Origin: Azolla caroliniana
Taxonomy: Eukaryota; Polypodiophyta
Assembly: GCA_043228905.1 (NCBI GenBank)
Contig: JBHGNT010000007.1
Location: 5,890,001-5,954,000 of the forward strand
Length of the DNA stretch: 64,000 nt
Reading direction: 5' to 3'
Each line of letters begins with the position of its first letter. Positions within the stretch are counted from its first letter, which is position 1. This document shows positions 1 to 12,849 of the stretch, one piece after another. The notes under the pieces were generated by a model. It did no database searches, was not told the origin of the DNA, and saw only the letters and a program-made list of their open reading frames with translations. A program made the translations under genes and the position numbers.

Positions 1-2399
1 GGTCAGGAAGTCTATGTTGTTATGATGGTCGGCCAATGTGCTACTAATACAAAATATTATGCAAATGACTATATTTGAAGGTTAGAAATGCAATGTCACA
101 ACTCACAACATCCATGCTAAGTTTTAGCCTTCGTGTTTTCAATGGTAGTTTCATAGTGAGCAAACCCATGCACGTTCTCTTAATTGAAGATTCATCTTAC
201 CCCCAATGTTATTGTGTGAGTTTCCGTGATATTGGCACCCCCTTTATTAGAATCATCATTAAAGTATTCCCCTTTGATCATAGCTTCTAGTAACCGTTTT
301 ATGGGGAGTTTCTAACCATAATAAGTTGTTGATTAAGTGCAATTGCATTTAATAGCTATAATCTATGGAATCAAAATCAAAATCCATCGCTTGACATTAC
401 TCTCTATAAGCCAATCTATATTTACTCTCTCTCACTCGCACACCTGAAGAAGTTATTATCAGGAATGTCATCGCCATACTTTTGTTGTATGCAAATAATG
501 TAGTGCTTATTGCAAATACTTTAGACTGAAGGATTGGATATGGGTCAAGAAGTTGTTTGGTGGGTACAAAAAAATTGACAACCTCCCAAGGATGGCATAT
601 GGGGAGAAAGCAAATTTGGGTTCCTATACATAATTGAGTACATGACACCTCTAACAATACGAGTTTGGGAAAACAAAAACAATTTCTGACACCCCCCATC
701 CTTGTTTGAAAATGAATGTGTTAATCAAGGGAACAACAATTTATATGACTTATTACATTCTCTTGTCGTCCTCACCTATTGTTGCTTCATCTTTTCCCTC
801 CAATCATCTTTAACGAGTATCGAACCCTTAACCTTTTGTTAACAAAGGATAACTCTAGTAGTCATTTAAGCTATCATTTGTTGTTCTTGGCATCTTTTTC
901 TAATAATGTGATCACACAAACAACATTAGCGTTCTCATGGTCATATGTGTGAGGTGGGATTAAGTGAGGCACCTCCATTCCCTAGTGGTGTGTATGGAAG
1001 AGAATTGTAAAGCAAGAGGTGTACACACAAAAATAACACAATGGAATAGTAGAAAAGATAGATTGCACAAGAAAAAAGATTGATTGGAAACATATATGTA
1101 TGCGAATAGATAGTAATGCCCTCCAATTAGTGCCCATTCTTTTCTGTACTCACACACACATATAAAGCTACCAATTGAAGTTGAAAAGGTAGTTCATTAA
1201 TGAGCAACAAACTCAAAACCTCTGCGAACATTATTTTTGTGATGCCCAACCTCTCACATTAAGACCTTTTCATGATATCAATTCAGCTCCGACACCTTAA
1301 ATCCAATAATTAATATTACTAATCCTTCAGAATAACATTGAAGAGATCTTGGAACTAAGGTTAGGATTAATGAAGTCAAATTACCAAATACCAAACATCT
1401 CTCTTGCTTTAGAGTCTTTGTGCTTCCATTTCACACTCATATGCTAGTTTTTGCTACAACAATTATGGGTTATCCAAATGTCCCAAGAGTGCCCAAAATC
1501 TGAGCCAATGGAAAAAGTTGGCATCATCTTGTATATGTAAGAAAGGAGACAAACGACCAAAACAATTTTCTTAACTATGTGTTTAGAAACCTAAGTTGAA
1601 GGTTGCCTTTAATTTTAATGAAAGTTCTTGTTGATAAACAAGTACATAACAAGTGAACCAAATTTTCAAACTCGCCATGACATCTCAAACAAAGGGAATG
1701 ATAATATTGTTTTTCTCCAAGTAGAATCCAATCACAGGTAGACATATATGCATACAAGCTGGGGATTCCAACATTCTTTTTCTTATTTTTAATGTTCTTG
1801 TTTTCTCTCTTTGTTTCTTTCTTTTTATTTTTTGCAATGTTAAATGTCACAATCCGAGTCGTGTTTAGAAAGACATAGAAGTGTACTATAATGTCGCAAT
1901 CTAAGTCATGTTTGAGCAAAGTTAACACCTTGTTTTGTAGCAGTGTAGAATCTTGACAAGAAATCAAAGGTCATGACTATTGTACATGCTTTGGATTATG
2001 AACTACACATAGTTGTATGTGTCCCTATCTATCATGAATGGTTGGACCAAATTGCCACTTTGGGCAATCATACATCTTAACATTTGTTGGTCTTGCCGAA
2101 TATATTATCAAATGTTGGTGCTTATATAGATTTTGGAGTTGTAGAGAACTCCAAGTTGAGCTAGGTTGCTTCGTGGGAGTTAGGCTATGGGACGGGGATA
2201 TGATTTTGACCTTGAAATGAATTCCTCATGTGTCTCCTCTCTTTTAAAGGTGTTGATGGTGTGCTACATGGCTTATTTATGTTTAGTTTTGAAGTTTCAC
2301 TCATTAGAGATGTGTGATGCTCCTTTAATCTCATAAAATTGTGTTCAATATGGATAAACCTCTCTAGGAGTAAGTCTCATACTAACTTTCTTTCCTAAT
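1..2399. other. Intergenic, no supported gene
   Basis: AT-rich DNA with only short frames. A minus-strand frame at 1575-1967 ends with a Cys-x2-Cys...His-x4-Cys-like pattern (LCLRCHGEFENLVHLLCTC) that resembles the zinc-binding tail of plant LINE polyproteins, so this may be an old LINE remnant. Support is weak. I see no gene in the rest. Confidence 0.5.
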
Positions 2400-2812
2400 T
2401 TGCAATTCCTATTTCGCAAATCATAGCCTTTAAGGCTTGTCCGGTCACAGAACTTGATCATCCAAATTTCTATCTCCTTTTCTACCACTGTAAGCTCAAA
2501 TAGGATTTTTTATCAATCATGTCCTAGTGTGGTAGTGGGTTCCTATTTTGCAAATGATAACTTTTAGCCTTGTCCCACACAAAACTAGATTGTCCAAACC
2601 TTTATCTCCTTTTCTACCACTTGAAGCTCGTATAAGATTTCTAATCAATCATGTTCTAGTGTTTTGTAACGAGATCCTATGTTGTGGATCATAGCTTTCA
2701 ACATTGTCCCATACAGAAGTTCAGAACTGGATCGCCCAAAGTTCTATAATCTCTTTTTCAATTGCTTTAAGCTCTAATAGAATTTGTAATTGATCGTGCT
2801 CTAGTGAGGTAC
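2400..2812. repeat. Tandem repeat, about 134 bp x 3
   Basis: Three diverged head-to-tail copies begin near 2406, 2540 and 2674. Shared landmarks in each are TCCTAT, a core like CAAATCATAGC, TTGTCC...ACA, TATCTCCTTTTCTACCACT and ATCAATCATG. No coding potential is seen. A (CT)n microsatellite follows at about 2885-2917. Confidence 0.75.
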
Positions 2813-2881
2813 CATCCATTATCGTGCTAATATGCTTGGGTGTGATGATAGAGGAGGTGCTTGCTATGGTGACATTTGTTT

Positions 2882-2918
<37 letters not shown>

Positions 2919-3440
2919 GGGTCAATGAACCGTCACATGTTTTTTTTGCTCAACCGACCCTTCACCAATGGGTAAAATTGTTTAGGGTTTTCTTTAGTCA
3001 TTCAGGTGGGTTTAAATTTAAAAATATCATCCTATCAATACGTTTTCTCTTTTGACATTTTGTTCGTTTTGAAAAAATCTCTTTTCTTATTGGGAAATGA
3101 TTTCTCGTCTAAGATCTAACTTCTCATCAACAAATCTTTTCTCCTCTAAAGATTTTCACCTCCAGCCAAGAAATGATATCTTGTCCAAATTTTGATTTTT
3201 TGTCAAGAAATTATTTCTAATTGGGGCATTGAAATCAAGGGATATATTGCCATTGCAAAAAGACCTCATTGACATAGAAATATATTGATGCATCATGAAA
3301 CATGTGTGTTTCATCCCATCTTCCCACCCATTTTTTCATAGCATGCATCACTAGGACACTAAACTTTGCTTTTATCTATTTTTTGTAGTTTTTTCTTGCT
3401 TCCCATACGATTTTAGGCAATGATGTGGTGAAGTTCTGGA
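2813..3440. other. Intergenic, no supported gene
   Basis: AT-rich sequence with a (CT)n run at about 2885-2917 and several related short segments rich in TTTCTCNTC around 3060-3220. I see no gene here. Confidence 0.5.
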
Positions 3441-3449
3441 TAATGGTAG

Positions 3450-4515
3450 GTTGTTATTAGTGGAGGAGGAATCTTCAATTATGTCTTCTGCCAAGCAACT
3501 GCCAGTGCGAGTAATTGCTAGAATAGATAAAAAGATATTTATAGATCCTAATCCATTAATTGCTAATTACTCATCTCATATGTGGGTTTTACACTCTAGG
3601 CCAATTGCTGATCTGTAGTGGGATCCGTCGGATTATGGTTGGAAGTTGTCCAAGTCTGAAACTTCACAGACGAAAGTTTTTCCATTCTTCACATATATTT
3701 GTGGCATTGGGTAGAATTTTTTTGTTGAATCAGATAGAGTTGGTACCTGTGGGGGAAAAGTATTGGGAGGCAGGTAATGTGTCATCTTCTCATATGTTGA
3801 AGTTCTAGAAACAGTTTCGGTCACTTAAATGTATGAACAAGGTATTGGAATTTAAATGGTTGATGATCCATTATGCATTGCATGTAGGAGCTTTATTGGG
3901 GGGAACGGTGCCTGATTGATAATGTGTTATGTGTGGGTTTGCATCTGAGACATTGCATCATGTTTTTGGGGGATGTGTTGCAACCAAATGTTTCTTGTTT
4001 CGTATTCTTAGGCTTTTAGGTTGTAAGTATAGGTCGGCTATCTTCACGTGGGGTACAGTCTTTTGGGGAACGTTAGCTCAACAAACGGTTTTTTATCATC
4101 ATCATCATTCATTGTTGACTTTACATGTGAAAAGTTTTCAAGTGTACACTACTTCAAGCCCCTTGCAGGGAATCAAGTTCTTCTCCTGGTGTTATGTTTA
4201 GAAGATTATCTCCTCTGTAGCCTTATTGATTATTTGGAAAGCGAGGTGTTCCAAAATATATAATGTTGAACAAACTAATGTTGTGGATCAGGTTAAGTCT
4301 TTCTGGGAATTATTGGTAAATACGGTTAAAGGTGAATATGATCATTACAAGGGTTATGGAACTACAACTAACCGGAAAAGAAGTAGAATTCGAAGAGTTT
4401 GGTCAACTATTCCTATTATGTTGGATGCAGGTGATGATGTTAAGTGGAACTATGTTCCACCTCGTTGGTTGTTTTCGCCACCGACGTCGTTCTTACTGCA
4501 TACAACATGACTTAA
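3450..4515 (+). pseudogene. LINE 3'-end remnant (zf-RVT region and C-terminal tail)
   Basis: Broken plus-strand frames carry the C-terminal part of a plant non-LTR retrotransposon polyprotein. At about 3929-4010 the frame reads MCGFASETLHHVFGGC, the CxxC...HxxxxC zinc-knuckle pattern of the zf-RVT region. At 4226-4510 comes IWKARCSKIYN followed by KWNYVPPRWLFSPP. The same tail appears at 23120-23205 and at 60284-60505 on the minus strand, so three copies of one LINE family are present. Stops and frame changes between the pieces show that it is dead, and no reverse transcriptase palm is visible upstream. Confidence 0.65.
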
Positions 4516-4559
4516 CAGGGAGGTCCACGTTAATTACTCCTTATTGATCAATATTGGTG

Positions 4560-5660
4560 GATTCATCGAGATGGTTGAGGATTCTGATGTTAATTGGAGA
4601 GACTGTTGATGTGAATAATGTAGAATGTCTCCTATTTTTTATCAGGATTAGTGAAGATGGTGGTAGAGGCTGAACCATAGTTTCATGAGGGGATGAGGAG
4701 AACACACTCATTCTGTTTTTTGTTTATACAGAATTTTGTTGGTAAACGGCGAGACGACGGTTGATGTGGAAACCAAGCAATTTTCAATTGTACAGGGGGA
4801 TGAAGCATAATTTCATGACGGGATTAGGAGAGTAGTCTCATTCTGTTTTTTGTAGGTACATGCCCTTAGTGGTATACATCGAGATGGTTGATGTAGTCAC
4901 TGAAGCAAATTTTCTACTTTGTAAGGATGAGTGATGGTGGTGTCGGGGGCTGAAGTAGTAGTAGTTTTTTATGAGGGGATGAGGACAACTCATTCACTCT
5001 ATTTTTGTTGGTATAGGACTTTGGTGGTAAACGAAGAGATGGTTTATGTGGAAAACGAAGCACATTTTCTATTTTTGCAAAGGATGAGTGACGATGGTGT
5101 TGGGGGATGAAGCATAATCTCATGAGGGGATTAGGAGAGTAGTCTATATGTTCAGTTTTTTGTAGGTACAGGACCTTGGTGGTATACAGTGAAATGGTTG
5201 ATGTGGTCACTGAAGCAAATTTTCTATTGTGTAAGGATGAGTGATGGTGGTATCAGGGGTTGAAGCAGTTTTTTCTAAGGGGATAAGGACAACACATTCA
5301 CTTTATTTTTGTTTGTACAGGACTTTGGTGGTAAACGAAGAGATGGTTGATGTAGAAAATGAAGCACATTTCTATTTTTGTAAAGGATGAGTGACGATGG
5401 TGTCGGGAGAAGAAGCAAAATTTCACGGGGGGATCAGGAGAGTAGTGTCATTATGTTTTTGGGTATGTACAGGACTTTGCTAGTCTACAACGAGATGGTT
5501 GATGTAGACTTTGGTGGTAATCGACAACATGTTGGATGGGGAAAAGGAAGAATATTCTCTATGTTTGATAAGGATGAGTGTTGACGTTGTCAGAGGCTGA
5601 AGCATACTTTCATGAGGGGACGAGGACAATAGAATCATTTTCCTTTCTAGTTTATGAGTG
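4560..5660. repeat. Tandem array of about 152-bp units with two alternating types
   Basis: Units can be tracked by the word GGATGAGTGA or a variant, near 4640, 4785, 4925, 5082, 5234, 5385 and 5572. Two types alternate. One continues TGGTGGTGTCGG and the other CGATGGTGTTGGGGGATGAAGC. The repeat is therefore a dimer of about 305 bp (4925 to 5234 is 309 bp; 5082 to 5385 is 303 bp). Each unit also carries a GTACAGGACTTTGGTGGTA block and an AACGAAGAGATGGTTGATGT block. The array starts directly after the LINE tail ending near 4510. Confidence 0.8.
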
Positions 5661-8085
5661 TTGGTGTGGAGTTGGAAGCATACTCTTGATGGTCGGCTAA
5701 ACTACATGCTTTGAAGATCACATTCTAGGATTTATAAAGCTGGTTGATTTTGTAGGTATGTTTGTGATGTGTGCTTTTGAGAAGCTGGCTATTTTGTTGG
5801 TTTGTGTTTTTTAGAGGTTGGACTATTCATCGTGTTTATTTGGAGAAGGATATGGCTTCATTGTATTTTCTTGGTCTCTAAAGATTGGCTACATGTCTTT
5901 CTTACTTATCTTTACCTACAAAGGTTGACTACAGTCATATGTAATATTGGACAATTTTGTAGTAAGGCCTCCGGCCACTGTAATGGAGGATATATTTTCA
6001 AAAACAATAAATTATTTTGTGCATCTCCTAAAGTATTCAACATACAATAAAAACATAATGATGGCATTCCCAATGGTCACTTCTTCAATGGCTTGTTTCT
6101 TTGCAAACTTGGTATCTTAGTTGTGACACTCAATTTTCAAGAATTTTACTTATGGATGTTGAAAGAGAGACAAAGAGGGAGAGAAAAAAATTGATTATTG
6201 ATTGAAAGGTCTTTAGAAAAATGCAAAAAGCGTTTGGATCTTAATTGTAATTGTTTCATAAGCATGAGAGCATCCCATGATTATCTTCCCAAGAATGAGA
6301 TCCACTCTAAGACAAATCAAACCAAGTAGAGCACAGATCACAAAATAGAATAAGGAGCATAGGTCGTAAAGGAGACATGAATATTTATTTAAGGGAATAA
6401 ATATATGTACATACATATTCACCTGAAGTTAAAAATTCTCAAAACATTAACATGAACCACAAAGTACATATTAAAGCATTAAGTGTTATAGCATGGTGTA
6501 TACAACATACAAATCTCCTTTGCACACAAAACAATACATACATACCTACATACATACATACACCCATAGAAATGCATACATATTCATACAAGCATGCAAC
6601 ATGTTATATAAATCACAGGCATACATATGTATTTATATAGACAAGCATACAACATATTATATAGAATACATGCATGCATATTGATACACATACATACCCA
6701 ACCATACTTTACTTTTGGATATGTAAGCACGGGATTGCACATTTTAGCAATGGCATAGTGTTGTAGACAACATTATCCTTTATCATTTCCAATAATGATC
6801 CTTAGGTTTAGTTGTAAACCATGATATTTATAACCAAAAGCCTAATAAGTCAATCATTGATTGGGACATATTTCACATGTTCTAATGATCCTTCACTATT
6901 GTGCTTTACCCAAAACTAAAATGTGCATGACTTGAAATACTACTCTTCAAAATAAGTTTTAATATTCCAAAGGCTTCGACTTGCAGTGCCTTGTTTTCTC
7001 CATACTATTACATAACAAGAAGAAACAAGCACATTTTTATATGATAATGGAAATGACACTATATAGGACATGTATACTTCATTACACCAACATACTCGAA
7101 TGTTTTTTAATCCAAACACAAGGCCCTAGGGCATAGCAAAACTCACATGTTCAACCTAACTCACAGATGTACATACAATTTCACAAGCATGTAATGCCTT
7201 CAAAGTTTTCACATGTACAACTATACATGTATAGACATGTAAGTTGGCCAAAATGAGATGCAAACCAATCACGAATTCCACTCACCAGACAAAATATTAC
7301 TGATGTCAAATCATCACTCATGTCAAATCAATGAAGATGGCTCAAATGAAATTGCGTGTCTTGTTATGAAATTATATGTATCTATGTATGTGTGTTTATG
7401 TATTCAATAAATTATTTAGTTTATGTTTGTACATAGACATATCTAAAGATATACGTCGTGTAAAACCAAAAACAAGAGTTTGTGCTTAAAGAGGGTATTC
7501 AGAAAATAGGAAAGTATTTAAAAGTAACTTATTAATCAATATAATGATAAACCTTGAAGCATAAATACAAATATTGAAGTCATGTGTGCAATGGTCAGTT
7601 GAGTAGGAACTACAAGATTATCAACTTAATTGCAACCCCCCATAAGAAAGTTATGAATCACACCGTTACAAATTATAAAGATTTAAGTTCATTATAACAA
7701 CTTCAATTACAAAAGGTAAGTAGACCATTGCAAATGTCATAGATTTAAGAAATGCATTATAACATCTTCCATTAGAAATTTGTGGATAAAGATAGACATG
7801 TATACATATCAGTAAGCGGATGGCTAAATGGTAGTAGCTACATCACAACATGACTGAGAAGTTTTGACAACAACTTGACATACATTTAACAATAGTGTTC
7901 TTTTATAGTGCCAAAGGTGTCATATTCAACTACAGAATAACTATACTAGATTGAGAAGTTCAGAAATGGTAAGAAATTTAGTGAACTCTAGTTTGGATAG
8001 AACATTGAAGACGTAAAGAAAGAAAGAAAGTGGCCTATGCTATATCATACTCGTAAATATAGATAATTTTTTTGTTAATGGAATA
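5661..8085. other. Intergenic, no supported gene
   Basis: AT-rich DNA. About 6490-6690 is dense in CATA/TACA microsatellite-like words. No frame here has recognisable protein features. Confidence 0.5.
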
Positions 8086-9735
8086 CTAGATGGGAACTTG
8101 GTTTCCCTCAAATGTTTGCCCAAATCGCCAGTTTGAGGGAGCAACATCATAAGAGGTGACAACATGTCCATGGCTTAGCACAACTATAAAAGAGAGGCCT
8201 TGACCAACAAGGATAGTATCACATTGCCAATTTTGACCCCAATTTCTCTTCATTTGCATCCACCCTGTGCTCGATCCCTTGATATACATTTGTGCAACAT
8301 CTCCACTGCCCGCAACATTGGTTACAAGCACGAGGTTGAAGTAGTCGAAGCCATTCATTGTGAAACGAATCCCGCCTTGTTTAACACAAGGGACACTGGA
8401 GAGAGAGTGAGAGAAAAAGATAGTGAGGGTGCTAGTGAGAGAAAAGTCGCCTATAAAAAGCTTAAAACACCAAAATATCCCCAACTTTTAAACAAATGAT
8501 GGGAATGCACCTACATGTTTCAACATAGCCCTACATTTCGATGAAATCATAAATATTAGCAATTTAACATCTAGATGATTATGAACGTTAAGTATAGGCT
8601 CATGTCCCTGAAGAGTAAACATTGCTTTACGAGAGTGCGGGTTACTAACTCCGATTTCCTACTTAAAAAGAGTTAAGATTTATAATGGGTGTTGATTTAT
8701 GGGGGTCTTGCTCAACTAAACAAATGAATGACACTCGTAAGTAAGTAGGGGGGGGGGGGGGTATATGGTCGGTTAACACAATGAAGTTGATGAAGCTTTC
8801 CGGGCCGAAAATGATTGAAAAGGAAGGGAATTGGCCGAGCAAATGAGACTAGCGGAAAGGCGAGACCGAGTGCTTTTTCTTTAAATAGAAGGGGGCTAAC
8901 TAGTTCGGTCAAGGGCAATTAGGATCGATAACTAGAATGTAGTAGAAGGAGTTTATATCGGGGCTAAACTTGTCGGCATTGCATCGTGTGGGTGCGCCCA
9001 ACGGGGAAAAGGGGCCATATATATATATATATGTAATTTTTAGTGACAATTTGAGTCTACTATGAAAGGAAGTAGAAGAAGTGAGTAGTAGAACCGGCGG
9101 TAAAGAACAGGGACTATGCCCCCACGGTAATGGGCGATCTTGAGGAAGGCCGGCTGGGCCATGTCGAAGTGCCGCCTCGGAGGGTTGCACCACCCGCCAT
9201 TGTCGGTCGGCTGAGCCCAATTGGGGGGGCAGAAGTTCGTGGCGGTCACGATCACGGAGAGCCCACCTCCTCCGTCCACACACCATTGCGGGTCATCCAC
9301 GCATCGGATCTCGTAGCACGCCCCGCACCTCTCGCCTCCCACGAACAATGCCGTGCTTAGTGCCGCCGTTTGCGTCCCGTACCCCTGGCTGTAGAGATCA
9401 CCATACCCGCACGCACCGCCTACACACATACACACGCACGCACATTCGGTTCAAAACAAACAAATGGATCGATCGCAAGCATGCACGCAAAAAATGGTAC
9501 TAGAATTATGGTTCGATTCAATGAATGAACGATTAATCTCCTCTCTCTCACCCATGGTGCCGGATGCATCGCTGCCGCCGTAGAACGTGGCGTGGGCATG
9601 CCTCCACACTGAGTAATGGGCGTGGGCGAGCCGAGGGGAGGTACTGTAGAATGTCCATAGTGCCACGAATATGGACGTCCAAATCGAGGCAGGAAGACGA
9701 GAATTCGGGTTCATCATTGTCGGGGTCATGGGCAT
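8086..9735 (-). CDS. EXPA: Alpha-expansin (EXPA), three exons
   Basis: Secreted wall-loosening protein. The minus-strand exons are 9735-9552, 9419-9095 and 8395-8086, joined by GT-AG introns of 132 and 699 bp, giving 272 residues. Both introns sit at the conserved expansin positions: inside the glycine after GTM, and between YRR and VPC. Residues 1-39 look like a signal peptide ending near AHA. Next come [21 protein letters not shown], the alpha-expansin insert with [11 protein letters not shown] (HFD belongs to the GH45-like first domain), and the carbohydrate-binding C-terminal domain ending [10 protein letters not shown]. The cysteine framework looks complete and no stops interrupt it. ATG at 9735 is the first in frame; ATGs at 9729 and 9717 are alternatives. 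The family is well known, and the paralogue assignment is not made. Confidence 0.96.
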
Positions 9736-9830
9736 CCAATGTGTGGGAGGGAAGGCAAGATTGGATTTTACAAGGAGAAGTTAATGATTTGTGGGTGTGT
9801 TTTTGGCTCCCTCAAACAAAACACACACAC

Positions 9831-9839
9831 ATATATATA
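9831..9839 (-). promoter_or_regulatory. Probable TATA box of the expansin gene
   Basis: The minus strand reads GTATATATATG about 96 nt upstream of the expansin ATG, a usual distance for a short 5' leader. The site lies beside a CA/GT run, so it could also be simple-repeat sequence. Confidence 0.45.
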
Positions 9840-9930
9840 CACATATGAATGAATGGATTGTTGTGCATACATATATGGACTTATAATATTAAGACATCAC
9901 TTGGTACTATTATATTAGTGAAGAAATTAG

Positions 9931-9971
<41 letters not shown>

Positions 9972-12200
9972 GTAACAAAGGAAACAAAGCTTTTTTAAGT
10001 GATTTTGTTTGGTGTCCCAATGTCCCTAAATGTGGACGTGTGTGAAAACTAGAAAGTGTTTAAAAAAAAGGAAAAAAGAAAAGAAAAGGTGATTGCTTTC
10101 ATCACAAAACTAAAAGAGAAAAAGGTCACCCAATCACACCTTACCCATGTACAACCATGTACCTGTGTGCACGCACACGCACGCATATATCCATATATTA
10201 CACCTCAATCTTACCCCCCCCCCCCCCCCCCCCTAGCCATCAGAATCACAAAAATTCAATGTCACACGACGTTCACCTTCTCTACACCCACGCCGACAAG
10301 CTAATATATGATTTGGATACTATATAATGAGCTTTACCTATGCGGTGTGCACTGCACATTTTCATAGGCCATGCTACTAAGATTTGGATACCATATCGTG
10401 AGCTTACCTACATGTCCTTATTTTTCCCTTTTTAATCTGGATCTTACTTCATGTGGCACTTGCATGCACATCATGAGTTTTAACTACATCGTTTCTAAAT
10501 TCACATGTGATACACCTAATCTACCTTCAGACATGACTCAAGAAAAATAATCAACTCAACTACGTGTGGTGTTACCATTGTCCATGTATATATGAGAACA
10601 CTTTCGCCCCAAACTTATCGATAGTTTGGCATACATCCTAGATGGCTTGATGGTTTGAGACAAACCTTTGCATGGTGCATCATGATGAGAACCCATGAGT
10701 CCCATCATGAGGAGCATTACATGCCGATGTTGGAAACTCCTGTGATGTACTAGTAATAATCTTACTCTTGTCAAGCAAAATAATTAGCACCCATGAGTTT
10801 CATCATGAGGAGCATTACGTGTCAATGTTGGCACTCTTGGGATGTACTAGTAACAACCTTACTCTTCTTACTGTTAACAATCTTATTGTATGATCATGAT
10901 GCGATATAATGCATATTCATGTTATGCTATTAAAAGGAAAACTATTAAGGTTGATGCACATTAAAAGAAAAACCATCAAGCTTATTAAGTACCCCTAAAT
11001 GAAACTATTTATATCATAAAGTCGATTCCGGTTTTTAACTTAGTACGTCTCAAGTTATGACCACATCTAGTTCTCAGTAAACATTCCTTAAATGTATTTT
11101 TGATAGGTCTATATGTATATATTTTTAAGGTTTAATCATGTGGTCCAAAAATTTCCCCCACACCCTTCCTCCCCACAAAAAAAGAGAGCCCATGTACGTT
11201 GTTGGGCTCTTGAAAAGCATAATCATTGTGTTGTTCTTTGTGGATTGAATAAGTTCATGATATGGATTTAGGTTTCGACCATGCCCTTAAATAGAGCTTA
11301 GAGCAATTATTGATATTGTAATAGAACGATGCCCAAAAATTATGCGAGAAAATTGTCATACATTACTACGACAAACTCAAACCCAAGAACCCAAATAGAG
11401 AATTATACAAATTTAGATTATAGCATGCTTTTTGTAGGGTAAATAGCAAAAAGAAAAGGTTTCAACTCATTGTATATTATGGTTACATTTTTGTGAGGGA
11501 GACCCTTTGAGGGTATCACAACCTCCATCACTTCTAACCCCTTGGCCTTAATTTTACCCTATAATTGATGGCTAGTTGTTTTGCGCTTACACAAAACTGA
11601 CAAGTTAAAACTGAAGTAATTTGGTTAAGCCATGATATGATGTCTTGGACAATTGATTTGGTGTTTCACCCAATTTGTTAGCCTTGTTATGGTTGTGCTT
11701 TTTGCCATAAACATGCCCCACATTGCTTCTTCTAATTGTTCTCAGGGTCATGGATTTCATTACATTGGTGGCCATTATTTGGTGCTTGTATTCAGCCCCT
11801 ATCTGCACAATCCTAGTACTTCTTACATACATTATGTCGTTATTTGTGTTTGTTTATACGCATTCCAATATTCCCTAGTTAGGGGCTTAATTAACTAAAT
11901 TTGTTTATTCATCCTTATTAACATTTTTGTGGTTACAAGCAATTTATATTCTCCAAAGCTTTTTCCTGTCTTATGAGTTATATAACTCCTTTCCATTTGG
12001 GAGCTTATAGCTTCCCTTAATCTCCATGGTGTATTTGGGACCAACTACCCTCGTGTCACACTTTATTTATTCTTTTCATTTATTCTAGCTTTTCATCTCT
12101 TGTCCTCTTTTCTTGCATATAAACTTGCCTCCTTAGTACCAATACCAATGTCGACACCAATGGAAAGTGTGAGACATATGACAAGTTTTTAACAATAGAG
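9840..12200. other. Intergenic with microsatellites and a short duplication
   Basis: Contains an (ACT)n run at about 9931-9971, a poly-C run at about 10206-10233, and an imperfect duplication at 10690-10870. Both copies of the duplication share CCCATGAGT, ATCATGAGGAGCATTAC, ATGTTGG and GATGTACTAGTAA. I see no gene. Confidence 0.5.
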
Positions 12201-12215
12201 AAACTATATAGAACA

Positions 12216-12385
12216 AATAGATCATATAGTAAGAGAGGCAAGCGTTGATGCAATGATTATAATAGAAAAAGTATACACATGAGCATTACGATCAAGTGAA
12301 ATAGGTCATATAGTAAGGGCAAGCATCGATGCATGATTATAATAGAGAAATTATACAACACTAGCATTATGATCAAGTGCTCCTA
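12216..12385. repeat. Tandem duplication of about 90 bp
   Basis: Two copies share CATATAGTAAG, GGCAAGC, GATTATAATAGA and GATCAAGTG, first at 12221-12300 and again at 12308-12380. A minus-strand frame at 12351-12653 overlaps the second copy and resembles nothing I know. Confidence 0.6.
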
Positions 12386-12649
12386 AGCAAGTAGATAAGA
12401 TACACACCTTATTATCTTCAAGTGAAAAAATGATGTTAGAATTCTCATTAAGGTTCCTAGAATATATTAGATTGCTAACCTTAGCAACAAGTTCATCTAG
12501 TGCATTTACCTTCGAACCACATTTTCCATCGAACAGAATCAAGGGCTTAGTCAGTAACTTGGTGACACCAACAATTGTCACGTAGGAATCATACATGTAA
12601 GTGTTGACATCTAAGAAACTGATTTCCGAGGGCAAGTAACACGGGCACC

Positions 12650-12823
12650 ACAATCGCCGGGAAGTATCACAACCCGATCAGATAAGAAACATAGGTATCG
12701 AGAATCGCCAACAAGTGTCCTATTCCGATTAGGTTAGAAACATGGGTATCGCGATCGCCAACAAGTGTCCTATTCAGATTAGGTTAGAAACATGGGTATC
12801 GCGATCGCCAAATAGTGTCATAG
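12650..12823. repeat. 51-bp tandem repeat with a CGCGATCG core, about 3.5 copies
   Basis: Units start near 12684, 12736 and 12786 with the words GAAACATGGGTATCG, ATCGCCAACAAGTGTCC and GATTAGGTTA. The first copy, about 12650-12683, is more diverged. The last two full units are almost identical. The self-complementary CGCGATCG word stands out in AT-rich surroundings. Confidence 0.8.
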
Positions 12824-12849
12824 GGACCGATATATGTCCGGCATTAAGG

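Noticed and set aside
6490-6690. CATA/TACA-rich tract considered as a CRISPR-like or spaced repeat array
   Set aside because: No constant repeat with unique spacers; it is a decayed tetranucleotide microsatellite in eukaryotic DNA.
9130-9360. Plus-strand ORF opposite the expansin exon 2
   Set aside because: Shadow of a GC-rich exon whose minus-strand translation is a canonical expansin with conserved introns.
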